From Serratia plymuthica NBRC 102599 (lineage in GTDB: Bacteria; Pseudomonadota; Gammaproteobacteria; Enterobacterales; Enterobacteriaceae): a stretch of 64,000 bases of DNA. Where the stretch lies: assembly GCF_001590925.1 (NCBI RefSeq), contig NZ_BCTU01000010.1, forward strand, positions 109,827 through 173,826. The letters are read 5' to 3'. A program made the position numbers and the translations under genes. The notes beneath the pieces are model-generated. The model had not been told where the DNA came from, made no database searches, and was given only the letters and a program-made list of their open reading frames with translations. Below, in pieces: positions 37,106-45,695 of this stretch. Position 1 is the first letter of the stretch. Every line of letters begins with the position of its first letter.

Positions 37106-37861
37106 ATGCTCACCAGTCAGCGCAAAAAAATCATTCTGGAAAAACTGGCACAAGACGGACAGGTGCTGGCCAAACAACTCAGCGAAATGTTCGGGCTGTC
37201 CGAAGACACCCTCCGCCGCGATCTGCGTGAGCTGGACAGCGAAGGGCTGCTGCAAAGGGTGCACGGCGGCGCGCTGCCGGTCTCCCCCGCCATCGGCACC
37301 TTTGCCGAAAGAAACGGGCAGGAATCCGCCGCCAAGCGCGCGATAGCCAAAGCCGCAGCGGCGATGATCATTCCAGGACAAGTGGTGATCATCGATGGCG
37401 GCACCACCTCCGCCGAGCTGGTGAAACAGCTGCCGCCCACGCTGGAGGCGACTATCGTCACCCACAGCCCCAGCGTGGCGGTCGGGTTGGTTGAACACCC
37501 CAAAGTGGAGGTGATCCTGATCGGCGGGCGGTTGTATAAACACTCTATCGTCAGCGTGGGTGCCGCCGCGGTGGAAGCCATGTCGCACATCCGCGCCGAC
37601 ATTTACTTTATGGGCGTGACGGGCGTGCACCCGACCGCCGGGCTCAGCACCGGCGATCTCGAAGAGGCCTATATCAAGCGCGCGCTGGCGGCACGGGCGG
37701 CAGAAACCGTGGTGCTGGCCTCCGCCGCCAAGCTGAACGCCGCCTCACAATTTGCGATTGGCGACATCACGCTGGCGCAGACCATTATCGTCGAACGCGC
37801 GACCGACGCCGCGTTGATCGCCCCGCTGGAACAGGCCGGGGTCACGGTGGTGAGGGCCTGA
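37106..37861 (+). CDS. DeoR-family sugar-phosphate regulator
   Basis: 251 aa. N-terminal DeoR helix-turn-helix (residues 4-57, LAKQLSEMFGLSEDTLRRDL) with the HGGALP turn at the domain border, then a sugar-isomerase-like sensor domain (VIIDGGTTSAELVKQLP, VEVILIGGRLYKHSIVSVG). It is divergent from nudK (101-bp gap) and in the same direction as the PTS operon starting 570 bp downstream. Control of that operon by its sugar-phosphate intermediate is inference from context. The ribosome binding site is weak. Confidence 0.87.
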   Translation: MLTSQRKKIILEKLAQDGQVLAKQLSEMFGLSEDTLRRDLRELDSEGLLQRVHGGALPVSPAIGTFAERNGQESAAKRAIAKAAAAMIIPGQVVIIDGGTTSAELVKQLPPTLEATIVTHSPSVAVGLVEHPKVEVILIGGRLYKHSIVSVGAAAVEAMSHIRADIYFMGVTGVHPTAGLSTGDLEEAYIKRALAARAAETVVLASAAKLNAASQFAIGDITLAQTIIVERATDAALIAPLEQAGVTVVRA

Positions 37862-38428
37862 GTGGCACGGCCAAATAAAAGACTTAATCAATGCACGGTT
37901 ATTAAATGGCTGCGTTTAATACCGCAACACCCCAAGCTTGGGACGGGTGGAGAGCATGCAGGTTAGCCGACCGTTGAGCGCATGGACGCGCGATACGAGC
38001 CTCCATGGATGCATTCACGGCGTGTCGGCGCTCTGCATGCTCCTCACCAGCAGTACTATTAGGCGCAGCTATTTAATCCTGACCCCATATTGAGGGATAT
38101 TAATTTTACGTATTCGTCTCACTGCCACAAAAAATGCGAGAGTAATCACATTTCATTAAACTGATCCCGGCCCAACCTGCTATTTTTCCCGCTTTATAAA
38201 AAAACCGCAGTAATCGAATGGCAACATATTGATTATCAATAAATAGTCACCTTTTCTCTTTTATCTATCAAAAACAAAAACGAGACAAGCCTCACAGAAA
38301 AATCACTCTCAATAGTGCTGTCAATGTGTTCCAAGGAAATATTTGTGATTGTTTTGTGATATCGCTTGCAAATTTTACCGATGCCAAAAATAACAATGAC
38401 TGCAACGGAACGGGCTGGGAGCAGGCAT
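37862..38428. other. Intergenic region between the DeoR gene and the PTS operon
   Basis: About 570 bases without a gene. The first part carries a 177-bp palindromic element (listed separately). From about 38090 to 38420 the DNA is A/T-rich, with a repeated TTGTGAT (around 38342-38360) that is CRP-like but in direct rather than inverted orientation. The promoter of the phosphofructokinase-PTS operon must lie here. Confidence 0.5.
37901..38077. repeat. MITE-like palindromic element A (177 bp)
   Basis: The 21-bp ends ATTAAATGGCTGCGTTTAAT(A) and the reverse complement of TATTAGGCGCAGCTATTTAA(T) agree at 18 of 21 positions. Further in, GGTGGAGAGCATGCAG (37946) pairs with CTGCATGCTCCTCACC (38033), and CCGAC/GTCGG also pair. 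The whole element could fold into one long imperfect hairpin. It has no coding capacity. It resembles short non-autonomous intergenic repeats of enterobacteria in form; no family is claimed. Confidence 0.7.
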
Positions 38429-39409
38429 ATGAAAATCGGCGTGGTAATAAGCGGTGGCGATGTCACCGGTATCAACAACTTTATTTTCCAGGTCGCCAGG
38501 CTGGCGCAGGCAGATATCGTTCTTTTTAACGGCGGAATACCGGGCTTACTGGCTAATCAGCATCATTCCATCGCCAGACGCGATCTGGTCGATTTCTCTA
38601 TTTCATCGATGCCCATTATCTCTTCTGGCCGAACAGCAAAGAAACTGGTCGCCAGTGAATATGAAGCTATCGGCAAGCAACTTAAAGCTCTGCACATTGA
38701 CGTGCTTATTATGGCCGGCGGCGACGGCTCGCTGCAGTTTTTAAATACGCTCAGCGAGTTTGGCGTTAACTGTTTTGGCGTGGGCATGACCATCGACAAT
38801 GACGTTTTTGGCAGCTACTACACCATCGGCTTTTCCACCGCCTGCGAGCAGGTGATAAAAGAAGTCTCCAAGCTGAGAAATACCGGGCGCGCCCTGCCGG
38901 GCCGCGTATTTATGATTGAGCTGCTGGGCGGTTACTGCGGGGAACTGACGCTGCAATCGGCGATAAAATCCAATGCGGACTTTGCCCTGATTCCAGAATG
39001 CCAACATCCCTTGAACGCATTGGCGGAAAAAATAACCCACCGGCTGGAGCGGCAAAACAGCGTTATCATTTTATGTTCTGAAGGATATACAAAAGAGTAT
39101 TCGCCAGGCTTCCAGGGGGCGATCGACACCATGATTAAACAGCTGGAACCCAAGATTGGCGTGCGTATTCGCAAAACCATCGTGGGGTACGGTCTGCGCA
39201 ATGGCGATCCCACCTGCGAAGAAATTTATCAGGGAACCCTTATGGCCAGCGAAGTCGTGCGCTGTATTCATTCCGGAATGAAAAACAAGGCCATCATTAT
39301 TAATGCCGGCAACCAACCTATTCCGATTGATTTAATCAGCATGCAAAAACGTTTGGTCGACACCGAAGGACACCATTACAAACTCGCCAGGCAGTTAAAT
39401 ATAATCTGA
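38429..39409 (+). CDS. 6-phosphofructokinase-family sugar-phosphate kinase
   Basis: 326 aa from ATG 38429 (GGGAG upstream). PFK-A motifs are present: ISGGDVTGIN for nucleotide binding (GGDAPGMN in PfkA), GGDGS at 97-101 (Gly in the position typical of ATP users) and TIDND at 121-125 with the catalytic Asp. The sequence diverges from housekeeping PfkA. Standing first in an operon with a PTS and a class II aldolase, it probably phosphorylates a ketose phosphate to the bisphosphate cut by that aldolase. Substrate unknown: fructose-, tagatose- or another hexulose-phosphate. Confidence 0.85.
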   Translation: MKIGVVISGGDVTGINNFIFQVARLAQADIVLFNGGIPGLLANQHHSIARRDLVDFSISSMPIISSGRTAKKLVASEYEAIGKQLKALHIDVLIMAGGDGSLQFLNTLSEFGVNCFGVGMTIDNDVFGSYYTIGFSTACEQVIKEVSKLRNTGRALPGRVFMIELLGGYCGELTLQSAIKSNADFALIPECQHPLNALAEKITHRLERQNSVIILCSEGYTKEYSPGFQGAIDTMIKQLEPKIGVRIRKTIVGYGLRNGDPTCEEIYQGTLMASEVVRCIHSGMKNKAIIINAGNQPIPIDLISMQKRLVDTEGHHYKLARQLNII

Positions 39410-39419
39410 GGAGATGTCC

Positions 39420-39734
39420 ATGCTTAAAATACTGTGTGTTTGCGGCTGCGGCCTCGGCTCCAGCTTTGCCATCGAAATGAGCGCAAAAGCGGTGCTTAAA
39501 AAATTAGAGATTGAAGCCGATATTGATCACACCACAATCTCTGAAGCCAGCGCCTTTAAATCAGATATTATTCTTACCCAAAAAACCTTCGCCGATATTT
39601 TAAATGCCGACGCCAGCGAAGAAGAAAAAAAACGGGTCATTGTTCTCCACCGGCTCACCGATAAAGTGGAAATAGAGCAAAAGATTGTGGCCTTTTTGAA
39701 AGAGCGCGACATGAAGGGCCCCCATCATGAGTAG
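39420..39734 (+). CDS. PTS EIIB component, ascorbate/galactitol type
   Basis: 104 aa. The start LKILCVCGCGLGSSFAIEM has the P-loop-like CGxGxGSS with the phosphorylated Cys at position 8, as in UlaB. ATG 39420 is chosen because GAGGAG lies 6 bases upstream, whereas ATG 39414 abuts it. It passes phosphate from the EIIA at 42393 to the sugar entering through the EIIC whose gene it overlaps by 8 bases. Cytoplasmic. Confidence 0.88.
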   Translation: MLKILCVCGCGLGSSFAIEMSAKAVLKKLEIEADIDHTTISEASAFKSDIILTQKTFADILNADASEEEKKRVIVLHRLTDKVEIEQKIVAFLKERDMKGPHHE

Positions 39735-41094
39735 CCTGATCGATTTTATCGTCAAAGATCTGCTTGGTCAGGCGTCGATCCTGATTGCCTTTATCGCCAT
39801 GCTGGGATTGTTGCTGCAGAAAAAATCCATCGGCAAAGTCGCCGAAGGCACGTTCAAAACGCTGTTGGGTTTTCTGATCATGATGGCGGGCATCAACATC
39901 ATTGTCGGCGCCCTGACCTACCTGAACAGTATCTTCACCCACGGCTTCGGCATGACCGGTTACATCACCGACGTTGCCGCCATTGCCGGCCTGGCCAACC
40001 GCGAGCTGGGTTCTGAAGTGGCGATGACGCTGCTGGTGATTTTCGCCGTGAATATCATCATCGCCCGCATCACCCCGTTCAAATACATTTTCCTGACCGG
40101 GCAGGCGTTGTTGTGGATGGCTACCATCGGCGCGGTGATCGGCTATAAAGCCGGGTTGACCGGGATGCCGCTGATTTTGACCGGCGGGATCTTTGGCGGC
40201 GTGATGGCGGTGTTGATGCCGGCACTGGCGCAGCCGGTAGTGCGCAAAATCACCGGCTCAGACGAGGTGGCGCTGGGGCACTTCTGCACCATCGGTTATC
40301 TGGTGCAGGCGGCGGTCGCCAAGGTGGTCGGCAAAGGGTCGCGTTCTACCGAGGATCTGGAATTACCCGACAACTTCAAGTTTCTGCAAGACACCTATCT
40401 GTCGATGGCGGTGGTGATGATCCCGATGTACCTGATCCCCGCACTGGCGGCCGGGCCGCAGTTCATCGCCCAATACACCGGCGGTATGAATTACCTGATG
40501 TACTCCTTTATGCAGGCCATTCAGTTCGTCGCCGGCGTGTTTATCCTCTACAGCGGCGTGCGTCTGTTGCTGAATGAGCTGGTGCCGGCGTTTCGCGGCA
40601 TTGCCATGCGCATCGTACCGGATGCCCGCCCGGCGCTGGATTGCCCGGTGTTGTTCCCCTATGCGCCCAATGCGGTGATTGTCGGCTTCCTGGCCACGAC
40701 CCTGGGTTCCATCATCGGCATGATCGTTTTCCCGATGTTCGGTCTGGCGATGATCCTGCCCGGCCTGCTCACCAACTTCTTCGCCGGCGGCACCGCAGGC
40801 ATTTTCGGTAACGCTCTTGGCGGGCGACGCGGCGCGATGATCGGTGGCGTGGTTCACGGCCTGTTCATCACCTTCCTGCCGGCCATTCTGGTGCCGATGC
40901 TGGAAAGTTACGGCTTTGTCGGCGTGACCTTCAGCGATTCCGACGTCATCAGCAGCGGCCTGGTGATGGGGCATGCCTTCCAGGGTAACTGGCTGTTCAT
41001 CGCCCTGTTTATTGTCTTCGTCACGCTGATTGCGTGGTTCGTTAACGGTAAATCAACCAAACACCCTGAGGGGAAAGTCCATGAAACTCTATAA
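39727..41094 (+). CDS. PTS EIIC component, ascorbate family (UlaA/SgaT-like)
   Basis: 455 aa with about 11 hydrophobic segments. LGFLIMMAGINIIVGALTYL, NIIIARITPFKYIFLTGQAL and FFAGGTAGIFGNALGGRRGA match UlaA-type PTS permeases. It transports and presents a sugar or sugar acid for phosphorylation. The family is named for ascorbate, but the surrounding phosphofructokinase and aldolase, and the lack of ulaD/E/F-type enzymes, argue for a hexose-like ketose instead. It overlaps the EIIB and aldolase genes (8 and 14 bases), so the three are coupled. Confidence 0.9.
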   Translation: MSSLIDFIVKDLLGQASILIAFIAMLGLLLQKKSIGKVAEGTFKTLLGFLIMMAGINIIVGALTYLNSIFTHGFGMTGYITDVAAIAGLANRELGSEVAMTLLVIFAVNIIIARITPFKYIFLTGQALLWMATIGAVIGYKAGLTGMPLILTGGIFGGVMAVLMPALAQPVVRKITGSDEVALGHFCTIGYLVQAAVAKVVGKGSRSTEDLELPDNFKFLQDTYLSMAVVMIPMYLIPALAAGPQFIAQYTGGMNYLMYSFMQAIQFVAGVFILYSGVRLLLNELVPAFRGIAMRIVPDARPALDCPVLFPYAPNAVIVGFLATTLGSIIGMIVFPMFGLAMILPGLLTNFFAGGTAGIFGNALGGRRGAMIGGVVHGLFITFLPAILVPMLESYGFVGVTFSDSDVISSGLVMGHAFQGNWLFIALFIVFVTLIAWFVNGKSTKHPEGKVHETL

Positions 41095-41923
41095 TTTCAA
41101 CGAGCTGTTATCCGTTGCCAAGGCCCGCGACTTCAAAGCGATCGGCTCATTCAATCTTCATTGCCTGGAGATGCTGCCGGCCTTTTTCAAGGCGGCCAAG
41201 GCCACCCACAGCCCGCTGATGATCCAGATCTCCACCGGCACCGCCGAGTACCTGGGCTACCGGCTGCTGGTTGATTCTGTGCGCTCGCTGGCGGCAAGCG
41301 AAGATGTGCCCACCTGTCTGCATCTGGATCACTGCTCGGACATCGCCTCGATCGAGACGGCGATTGATGCCGGTTTCAGTTCGGTGATGTATGACGGTTC
41401 GCACCTTGATATGGACGAAAATATCGCCAATACCCGCAAGGTGATCGACATTGCCCGCCAGCGTAACGTCTCGGTGGAGGCTGAACTGGGCGCCATCGGC
41501 GGTTCGGAAGACGGCAAGGCGGTCGCGGAAGAGGACATCTGTTTTACTGCCGTAGAAGACGCCAAGCGCTTTGTAGACGAAACCGGGGTCGATATGCTGG
41601 CCGTGTCGGTCGGCACCGTCCACGGGCTGTACACCGGCAAGGCGCATATCCAGCACCAGCGCCTGGCGGAAATCACCGCGGCCACCCATACCCCGCTGGT
41701 GTTGCACGGCGGCACCGGGGTCAGCGATGAAGACATGCGGCGCGCGGTGGCCAGCGGCATTGAAAAGGTCAACGTGGGCACCGAGATGAACGTGCAGTGG
41801 GTTGGGCGCTGCAAGCAGACGTTTGAAAAAGGCAAAGTGAACGACAGCGTGCGGAAATTCCTGATCCCGGCTAACAATGCCGTCACCGAGGTATTAACGG
41901 AAAAGATCGGTCTGTTTAAATAA
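41081..41923 (+). CDS. Class II (zinc) ketose-bisphosphate aldolase, GatY/KbaY/Fba type
   Basis: 280 aa. Zinc and catalytic segments are present: CLHLDHCSD with the zinc His and general acid, SVEAELGAIGGSEDG, SVGTVHGLYTG and VLHGGTGVSDED. Length and sequence resemble GatY/KbaY tagatose-1,6-bisphosphate aldolases and small Fba enzymes. It should cut the bisphosphate made by the operon's kinase into dihydroxyacetone phosphate and glyceraldehyde-3-phosphate. The start MKLYNFNELLSVAKARDF at 41081 lies inside the EIIC gene. Confidence 0.9.
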   Translation: MKLYNFNELLSVAKARDFKAIGSFNLHCLEMLPAFFKAAKATHSPLMIQISTGTAEYLGYRLLVDSVRSLAASEDVPTCLHLDHCSDIASIETAIDAGFSSVMYDGSHLDMDENIANTRKVIDIARQRNVSVEAELGAIGGSEDGKAVAEEDICFTAVEDAKRFVDETGVDMLAVSVGTVHGLYTGKAHIQHQRLAEITAATHTPLVLHGGTGVSDEDMRRAVASGIEKVNVGTEMNVQWVGRCKQTFEKGKVNDSVRKFLIPANNAVTEVLTEKIGLFK

Positions 41924-41945
41924 CGGTTGTCATTAGTTCTTAATA

Positions 41946-42103
41946 TATACCCTGTGCATTTCAAGTCGCGGTCAAGCGGTTAACTCATCAGTCCCGGATC
42001 CCCCGCTATTGCAGGGGCGAGGCATGCTGCGCCTGCCGGAGTCGGGGCCGTATATATTCGGCCGATTGATACACCCTGCCGCGGCGTGAAAGGCGCAGGT
42101 ATA
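41946..42103. repeat. MITE-like palindromic element B (158 bp) inside the PTS operon
   Basis: The left end TATACCCTGTGCATTTCAAG and the inverted right end (from CGGCGTGAAAGGCGCAGGTATA) match at about 21 of 25 positions allowing one gap. The element lies between TA dinucleotides and has further inner inverted repeats (CCCCCGC/GCAGGGG-like, TATATATTCGGCCG). It separates the aldolase gene from the small gene and EIIA in the same operon, and would form a large structure in the mRNA. It may act as an RNA-stability or termination element. Confidence 0.65.
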
Positions 42104-42116
42104 GACTGGAGAATAT

Positions 42117-42386
42117 ATGTTTAATTTTATGAAACGTCAGCGGGAAAAAGAAACGCTGCCCGCCACGAATTACGATGATGAAGCCAATGAAATTGCAGCC
42201 GAAATTAACGCACTGGAACGGCGGTTGGCGGCAACGCCGGCGGACGGCGAAATCCATAAGGCATTAATGCTGGCCTATAATCGGGCAGTAAAGATTTATG
42301 CCAAAAGCCAGAACCATCGCCAACATATCGATGCCGTTTTTATCAAGATGGACGAGCTGCGCAATATTATCAGGAAAAATCTCTGA
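42117..42386 (+). CDS. Small hypothetical helical protein in the PTS operon
   Basis: 89 aa, no family recognised. GGAGA 4 bases before the ATG and tight spacing (6 bases) to the EIIA gene argue that it is real. The sequence is highly charged and predicted helical: EIAAEINALERRLAATPADG, then HKALMLAYNRAVKIYAKSQN, with a coiled-coil character. No signal peptide or membrane span. It could be a regulatory or scaffolding partner of the PTS proteins; this is speculation from position alone. Confidence 0.75.
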   Translation: MFNFMKRQREKETLPATNYDDEANEIAAEINALERRLAATPADGEIHKALMLAYNRAVKIYAKSQNHRQHIDAVFIKMDELRNIIRKNL

Positions 42387-42392
42387 GGGATC

Positions 42393-42833
42393 ATGATGAC
42401 AATTAAACAACTGCTGATTGAGGCCGGCGCCATACAGGTCGGCGTCAAGGAAACGGACTGGAAAAAGGTCATTACGCTGGCGGCTCAGCCCCTGGTGGAT
42501 AACGGCTATATTCACGCTTCTTATTATCAGGCGGTGATCAGCAATACGCTGGCCCATGGCGCTTATTACGTGTTTGACGAAGGCATCGCCATCCCCCACG
42601 CGCGGCCGGAGTGCGGGGTAATTAAAAACTGCTTCAGCATGGTGTTGCTGGAGGAGCCTATCGCCTTTCGCGACAGCGAAAAGGCCGATATCGTTATCCT
42701 GTTCGGCGCGACCGACAGTAACCGGCATATCGAAGACGGTATTCGTGCCATTGTCGATTTGCTGGACAATAAAGAGCGACTCGACAAACTCCGCGCCGCG
42801 AAAATATGGCAAGAAGTGGTGGAAATATTATGA
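42393..42833 (+). CDS. PTS EIIA component, mannitol/fructose-ascorbate (UlaC-like) type
   Basis: 146 aa EIIA-2 domain. The phospho-accepting His69 is in GIAIPHARPECGV, and a second conserved His is seen in LAHGAYYVFDEG. It takes phosphate from HPr and hands it to the EIIB at 39420. GAGGG precedes the ATG. Its TGA overlaps the ATG of the P-loop kinase gene (ATGA), so the two are coupled. Placement after the aldolase and palindromic element B, rather than beside EIIB/EIIC, is unusual. Confidence 0.9.
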   Translation: MMTIKQLLIEAGAIQVGVKETDWKKVITLAAQPLVDNGYIHASYYQAVISNTLAHGAYYVFDEGIAIPHARPECGVIKNCFSMVLLEEPIAFRDSEKADIVILFGATDSNRHIEDGIRAIVDLLDNKERLDKLRAAKIWQEVVEIL

Positions 42834-43408
42834 CTCTGGCGAGCGGAAAAACCGTCATTCTGGTCAATGGCATTCCTGCCTCGGGCAAAAGCACCGTCGC
42901 GCAGGCCTTGGCGCACCATTTCGGCCTGCCGTATCTGGCCCTCGACGGTATCAAGGAGCCTTTTATGTCGCGGATGGACAACGTGGATCGGGGGCTGAAC
43001 CGGCGGCTTGGCTGCGCCGCTTATGAAGCCATTTGGTCAATCGTGGCGCAGGCCCCCGACTGCTGCACTTACGTTATCGACGCCTGGTTCGGCTTTCAGC
43101 CCAGAGAGCCGTTGCGCCATTACCTGCGCGAAGCCGGGGTGACGCAACCTCTGGAAGTGTGGAACCAGATTTCCGGCGAGCTGGCGGCAGAGCGCTATGC
43201 TTCGCGCATCGGGCAACGGCCCAAAGGCCACCCCGGTACAGAATATTTGCCTGAATTGCGGGCGCTGGCCGAACGCGCCGCCCCGATGGCCATCGGCCCG
43301 GTGATCCGGGTTGAGCAAGCTCAGCCGCTGGAGATCGGCCGGATTGTCGACTCGCTGGCGGAGTACGGCATCGGTGGCGCTAACATCGGTAAGCGGATGG
43401 CAGGTTAA
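42830..43408 (+). CDS. P-loop small-molecule kinase of unknown substrate
   Basis: 192 aa. Walker A GIPASGKST at 14-22, then YLALDGIKEPFMSRMD and VIDAWFGFQP. The fold is that of AAA_33/chloramphenicol-phosphotransferase-like or gluconate-kinase-like small kinases. It starts inside the EIIA stop codon and is the last gene of the PTS operon, so it probably phosphorylates a compound linked to the imported sugar. No substrate can be named. It could also be a regulatory kinase. The following 185 bp hold the add promoter region. Confidence 0.75.
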   Translation: MTLASGKTVILVNGIPASGKSTVAQALAHHFGLPYLALDGIKEPFMSRMDNVDRGLNRRLGCAAYEAIWSIVAQAPDCCTYVIDAWFGFQPREPLRHYLREAGVTQPLEVWNQISGELAAERYASRIGQRPKGHPGTEYLPELRALAERAAPMAIGPVIRVEQAQPLEIGRIVDSLAEYGIGGANIGKRMAG

Positions 43409-43593
43409 TGTTTTCCGCGATTGCGGGTCAGAGCAAACACGGGGACTTCTTGCCCGCCATTAGCCAAAAATGCGACGCCGCCCGCAATTAATGTGATTTT
43501 CATCACTTTTTTATGCAACGTAATGGCAATTTTCATTCTTTTGTTTTTATACTGATATGCACTTTACCTACAACAAAATAACGAGTGCAGATC

Positions 43594-44592
43594 ATGATTG
43601 ACTCCCGCCTACCGCTTACCGACATTCACCGTCACCTCGACGGCAACATCCGTGCGCAAACCATTCTCGATCTGGGCCGTCAGTTCAATCTGGCCCTGCC
43701 CGCTGACGAGCTGGAAGCGCTGCGCCCGCATGTGCAAATCACCCATGCCGAACCGGATCTGATCAGCTTTCTGCAAAAGCTGGACTGGGGCGTGGCGGTG
43801 CTGGGCGACCTGGATGCCTGCCGCCGGGTAGCCTATGAAAACGTAGAGGACGCGGCCAATGCCGGCCTGCACTATGCCGAGCTGCGCTTCTCGCCGTATT
43901 ACATGGCGATGAAACACCAACTGCCGGTGGCTGGGGTAGTCGAAGCGGTGATTGACGGCATTCGTTCCGGCGTTCGCGATCGGGGCATCGATGTCCGCCT
44001 GATCGGCATCATGAGCCGTACCTTTGGCGAAGCGGCCTGTTTGCAAGAGCTGGAAGGCCTGCTGGCGCACCGCGACGGTATTACCGCGCTGGATCTGGCC
44101 GGTAACGAGCTGGGCTTCCCGGGCAGCCTGTTCCTCAGCCACTTCAACCGCGCCCGCGACGCCGGCTTGCGCATTACCGTGCACGCGGGCGAAGCCGCAG
44201 GCCCGGAAAGCATCTGGCAGGCGATCCGCGAGCTGGGTGCCGAACGTATCGGCCACGGGGTGAAAGCGATTGAAGATCCGGCGTTGATGGACTTCCTGGC
44301 TGAACACGGCATCGGCATCGAATCCTGCCTGACCTCCAATATTCAGACCAGCACCGTCTCTTCTCTGGCCCAGCATCCGCTGGCGAAATTCCTGCGCCAC
44401 GGCGTGCTGGCCTCGATCAACACCGATGACCCGGCAGTTCAGGGCATCGAGATCGAACACGAATATCGGGTTGCGGCGCCACAAGCCGGGCTGACGCCGG
44501 CTGAAATCCGCACCGCACAGGAAAACGGCCTGAAAATGGCGTTCCTCAGCGAGCAGGAAAAGCAGGCTCTGCGCGATAAAGTTCAGGGCTGA
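43594..44592 (+). CDS. add: Adenosine deaminase Add
   Basis: 332 aa. The zinc HxH is in [11 protein letters not shown] (His12, His14). [18 protein letters not shown] carries the third zinc His and catalytic Glu, with [26 protein letters not shown] and [11 protein letters not shown]. It deaminates adenosine and deoxyadenosine to inosine forms in the cytoplasm. ATG 43594 gives the E. coli-like start [17 protein letters not shown]; a GTG at 43585 is less likely. A hairpin terminator follows. Confidence 0.96.
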   Translation: MIDSRLPLTDIHRHLDGNIRAQTILDLGRQFNLALPADELEALRPHVQITHAEPDLISFLQKLDWGVAVLGDLDACRRVAYENVEDAANAGLHYAELRFSPYYMAMKHQLPVAGVVEAVIDGIRSGVRDRGIDVRLIGIMSRTFGEAACLQELEGLLAHRDGITALDLAGNELGFPGSLFLSHFNRARDAGLRITVHAGEAAGPESIWQAIRELGAERIGHGVKAIEDPALMDFLAEHGIGIESCLTSNIQTSTVSSLAQHPLAKFLRHGVLASINTDDPAVQGIEIEHEYRVAAPQAGLTPAEIRTAQENGLKMAFLSEQEKQALRDKVQG

Positions 44593-44600
44593 TGAAGCAA

Positions 44601-44629
44601 GGGGCGCGTATAACGCGCCCCGGTTTATT
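44601..44629. terminator. Intrinsic terminator between add and the SBF transporter gene
   Basis: Nine-bp stem GGGGCGCGT / ACGCGCCCC with a 3-base loop (effectively 8 bp with loop TATAA), followed by GGTTTATTT; lies between convergent genes. Confidence 0.78.
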
Positions 44630-45620
44630 TCACCGCCAGCGCCTCCCGCTGTTTGGCGGTTTTGCGCGCATAGCGCTGCGCCAGTACGGCGCACACCATC
44701 AATTGCACCTGATGGAAAATCATCAGCGGCAGCACCATGGCCCCCACTGCAGCGGCAGGAAACAGCACGTTGGCCATCGGAATGCCATTCGCCAGGCTCT
44801 TTTTCGAGCCGCAGAACACAATAGTGATCTCATCGGCGGTATCGAACCCCAGCCAGCGCGCAGTGTAAGTGTTGATAATCAGCACCACCGTCAGCAGCAC
44901 CAGCGACATCACCAGAATGGTCAGCAACGACCAGCCATCAATGCGGTGCCAGATGCCTTCCACCACCGCCGCGCTGAATGCGGTATACACCACCAGCAAT
45001 ATCGATGAACGGTCAGTGATGTTGATCAGTTTACGGTGGCGATCGACCCATTTGCCAATCAACGGCCGCGCCAAATGCCCCACCACAAACGGCACCATCA
45101 GTTGCAGAATTATCGAACCAATGGCGTGCACTACGTCGGTGTTCCCGCCCTGAGTATGCATCAAGGCCCCCACCAACAGCGGCGACAGGAAAACGCCGAG
45201 GATACTGGACGCCGAGGCGCTGCAAATCGCCGCGGCCACGTTACCGCCCGCCGCAGAAGTGAATGCGATGGCCGACTGAACCGTTGCCGGCAACGCGCAC
45301 AGATAAAGGAAGCCCAGATAAACCGTCGGCGTCATCAGCCCCGGTACCATCCAATTCATCGCCAGCCCCAATAGCGGGAACAGCGCGAAAGTGCTGAGAA
45401 ACACCACCAGATGCAGTTTCCAGTGGCTCATGCCGGCGATAATCGCCTCGCGCGACAGCTTGGCGCCATGCATAAAGAACAACAGCGCAATGGCGGCGGT
45501 AGTCAGGCGTTCGAAGAAGGTTTTCCATACCCCTTCGCAGGGGAAGATCGAGGCGACGATCACCACAAAAATCAGGACCAACAAAAACTTATCAATGCGC
45601 AGACGCTGTAACCAGGACAT
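44625..45620 (-). CDS. Bile acid:sodium symporter-like transporter, YfeH family
   Basis: 331 aa with about 9-10 hydrophobic segments. LFFMHGAKLSREAIIAGM, YLCALPATVQSAIAFTSAAG and SASASSILGVFLSPLLVG are hallmarks of the SBF-like (YfeH) branch of the BART superfamily. It is an inner-membrane secondary transporter of unknown substrate. In E. coli the add-ydgJ interval lacks it, so it is an addition to the conserved order. It stands alone on the minus strand. Confidence 0.87.
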   Translation of the reverse strand: MSWLQRLRIDKFLLVLIFVVIVASIFPCEGVWKTFFERLTTAAIALLFFMHGAKLSREAIIAGMSHWKLHLVVFLSTFALFPLLGLAMNWMVPGLMTPTVYLGFLYLCALPATVQSAIAFTSAAGGNVAAAICSASASSILGVFLSPLLVGALMHTQGGNTDVVHAIGSIILQLMVPFVVGHLARPLIGKWVDRHRKLINITDRSSILLVVYTAFSAAVVEGIWHRIDGWSLLTILVMSLVLLTVVLIINTYTARWLGFDTADEITIVFCGSKKSLANGIPMANVLFPAAAVGAMVLPLMIFHQVQLMVCAVLAQRYARKTAKQREALAVK

Positions 45621-45695
45621 GAATCGGGATCCCTCGAAGAGTAAAACGGGTTCGGCAAGCGAACCCGGAACCGTGGATGACAGAAGCTACGGCGT

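Noticed and set aside
39727..41094. Ascorbate transporter ulaA
   Set aside because: Only the permease family matches; ulaD, ulaE and ulaF partners are missing and a phosphofructokinase and ketose-bisphosphate aldolase are present, so the symbol was not used.
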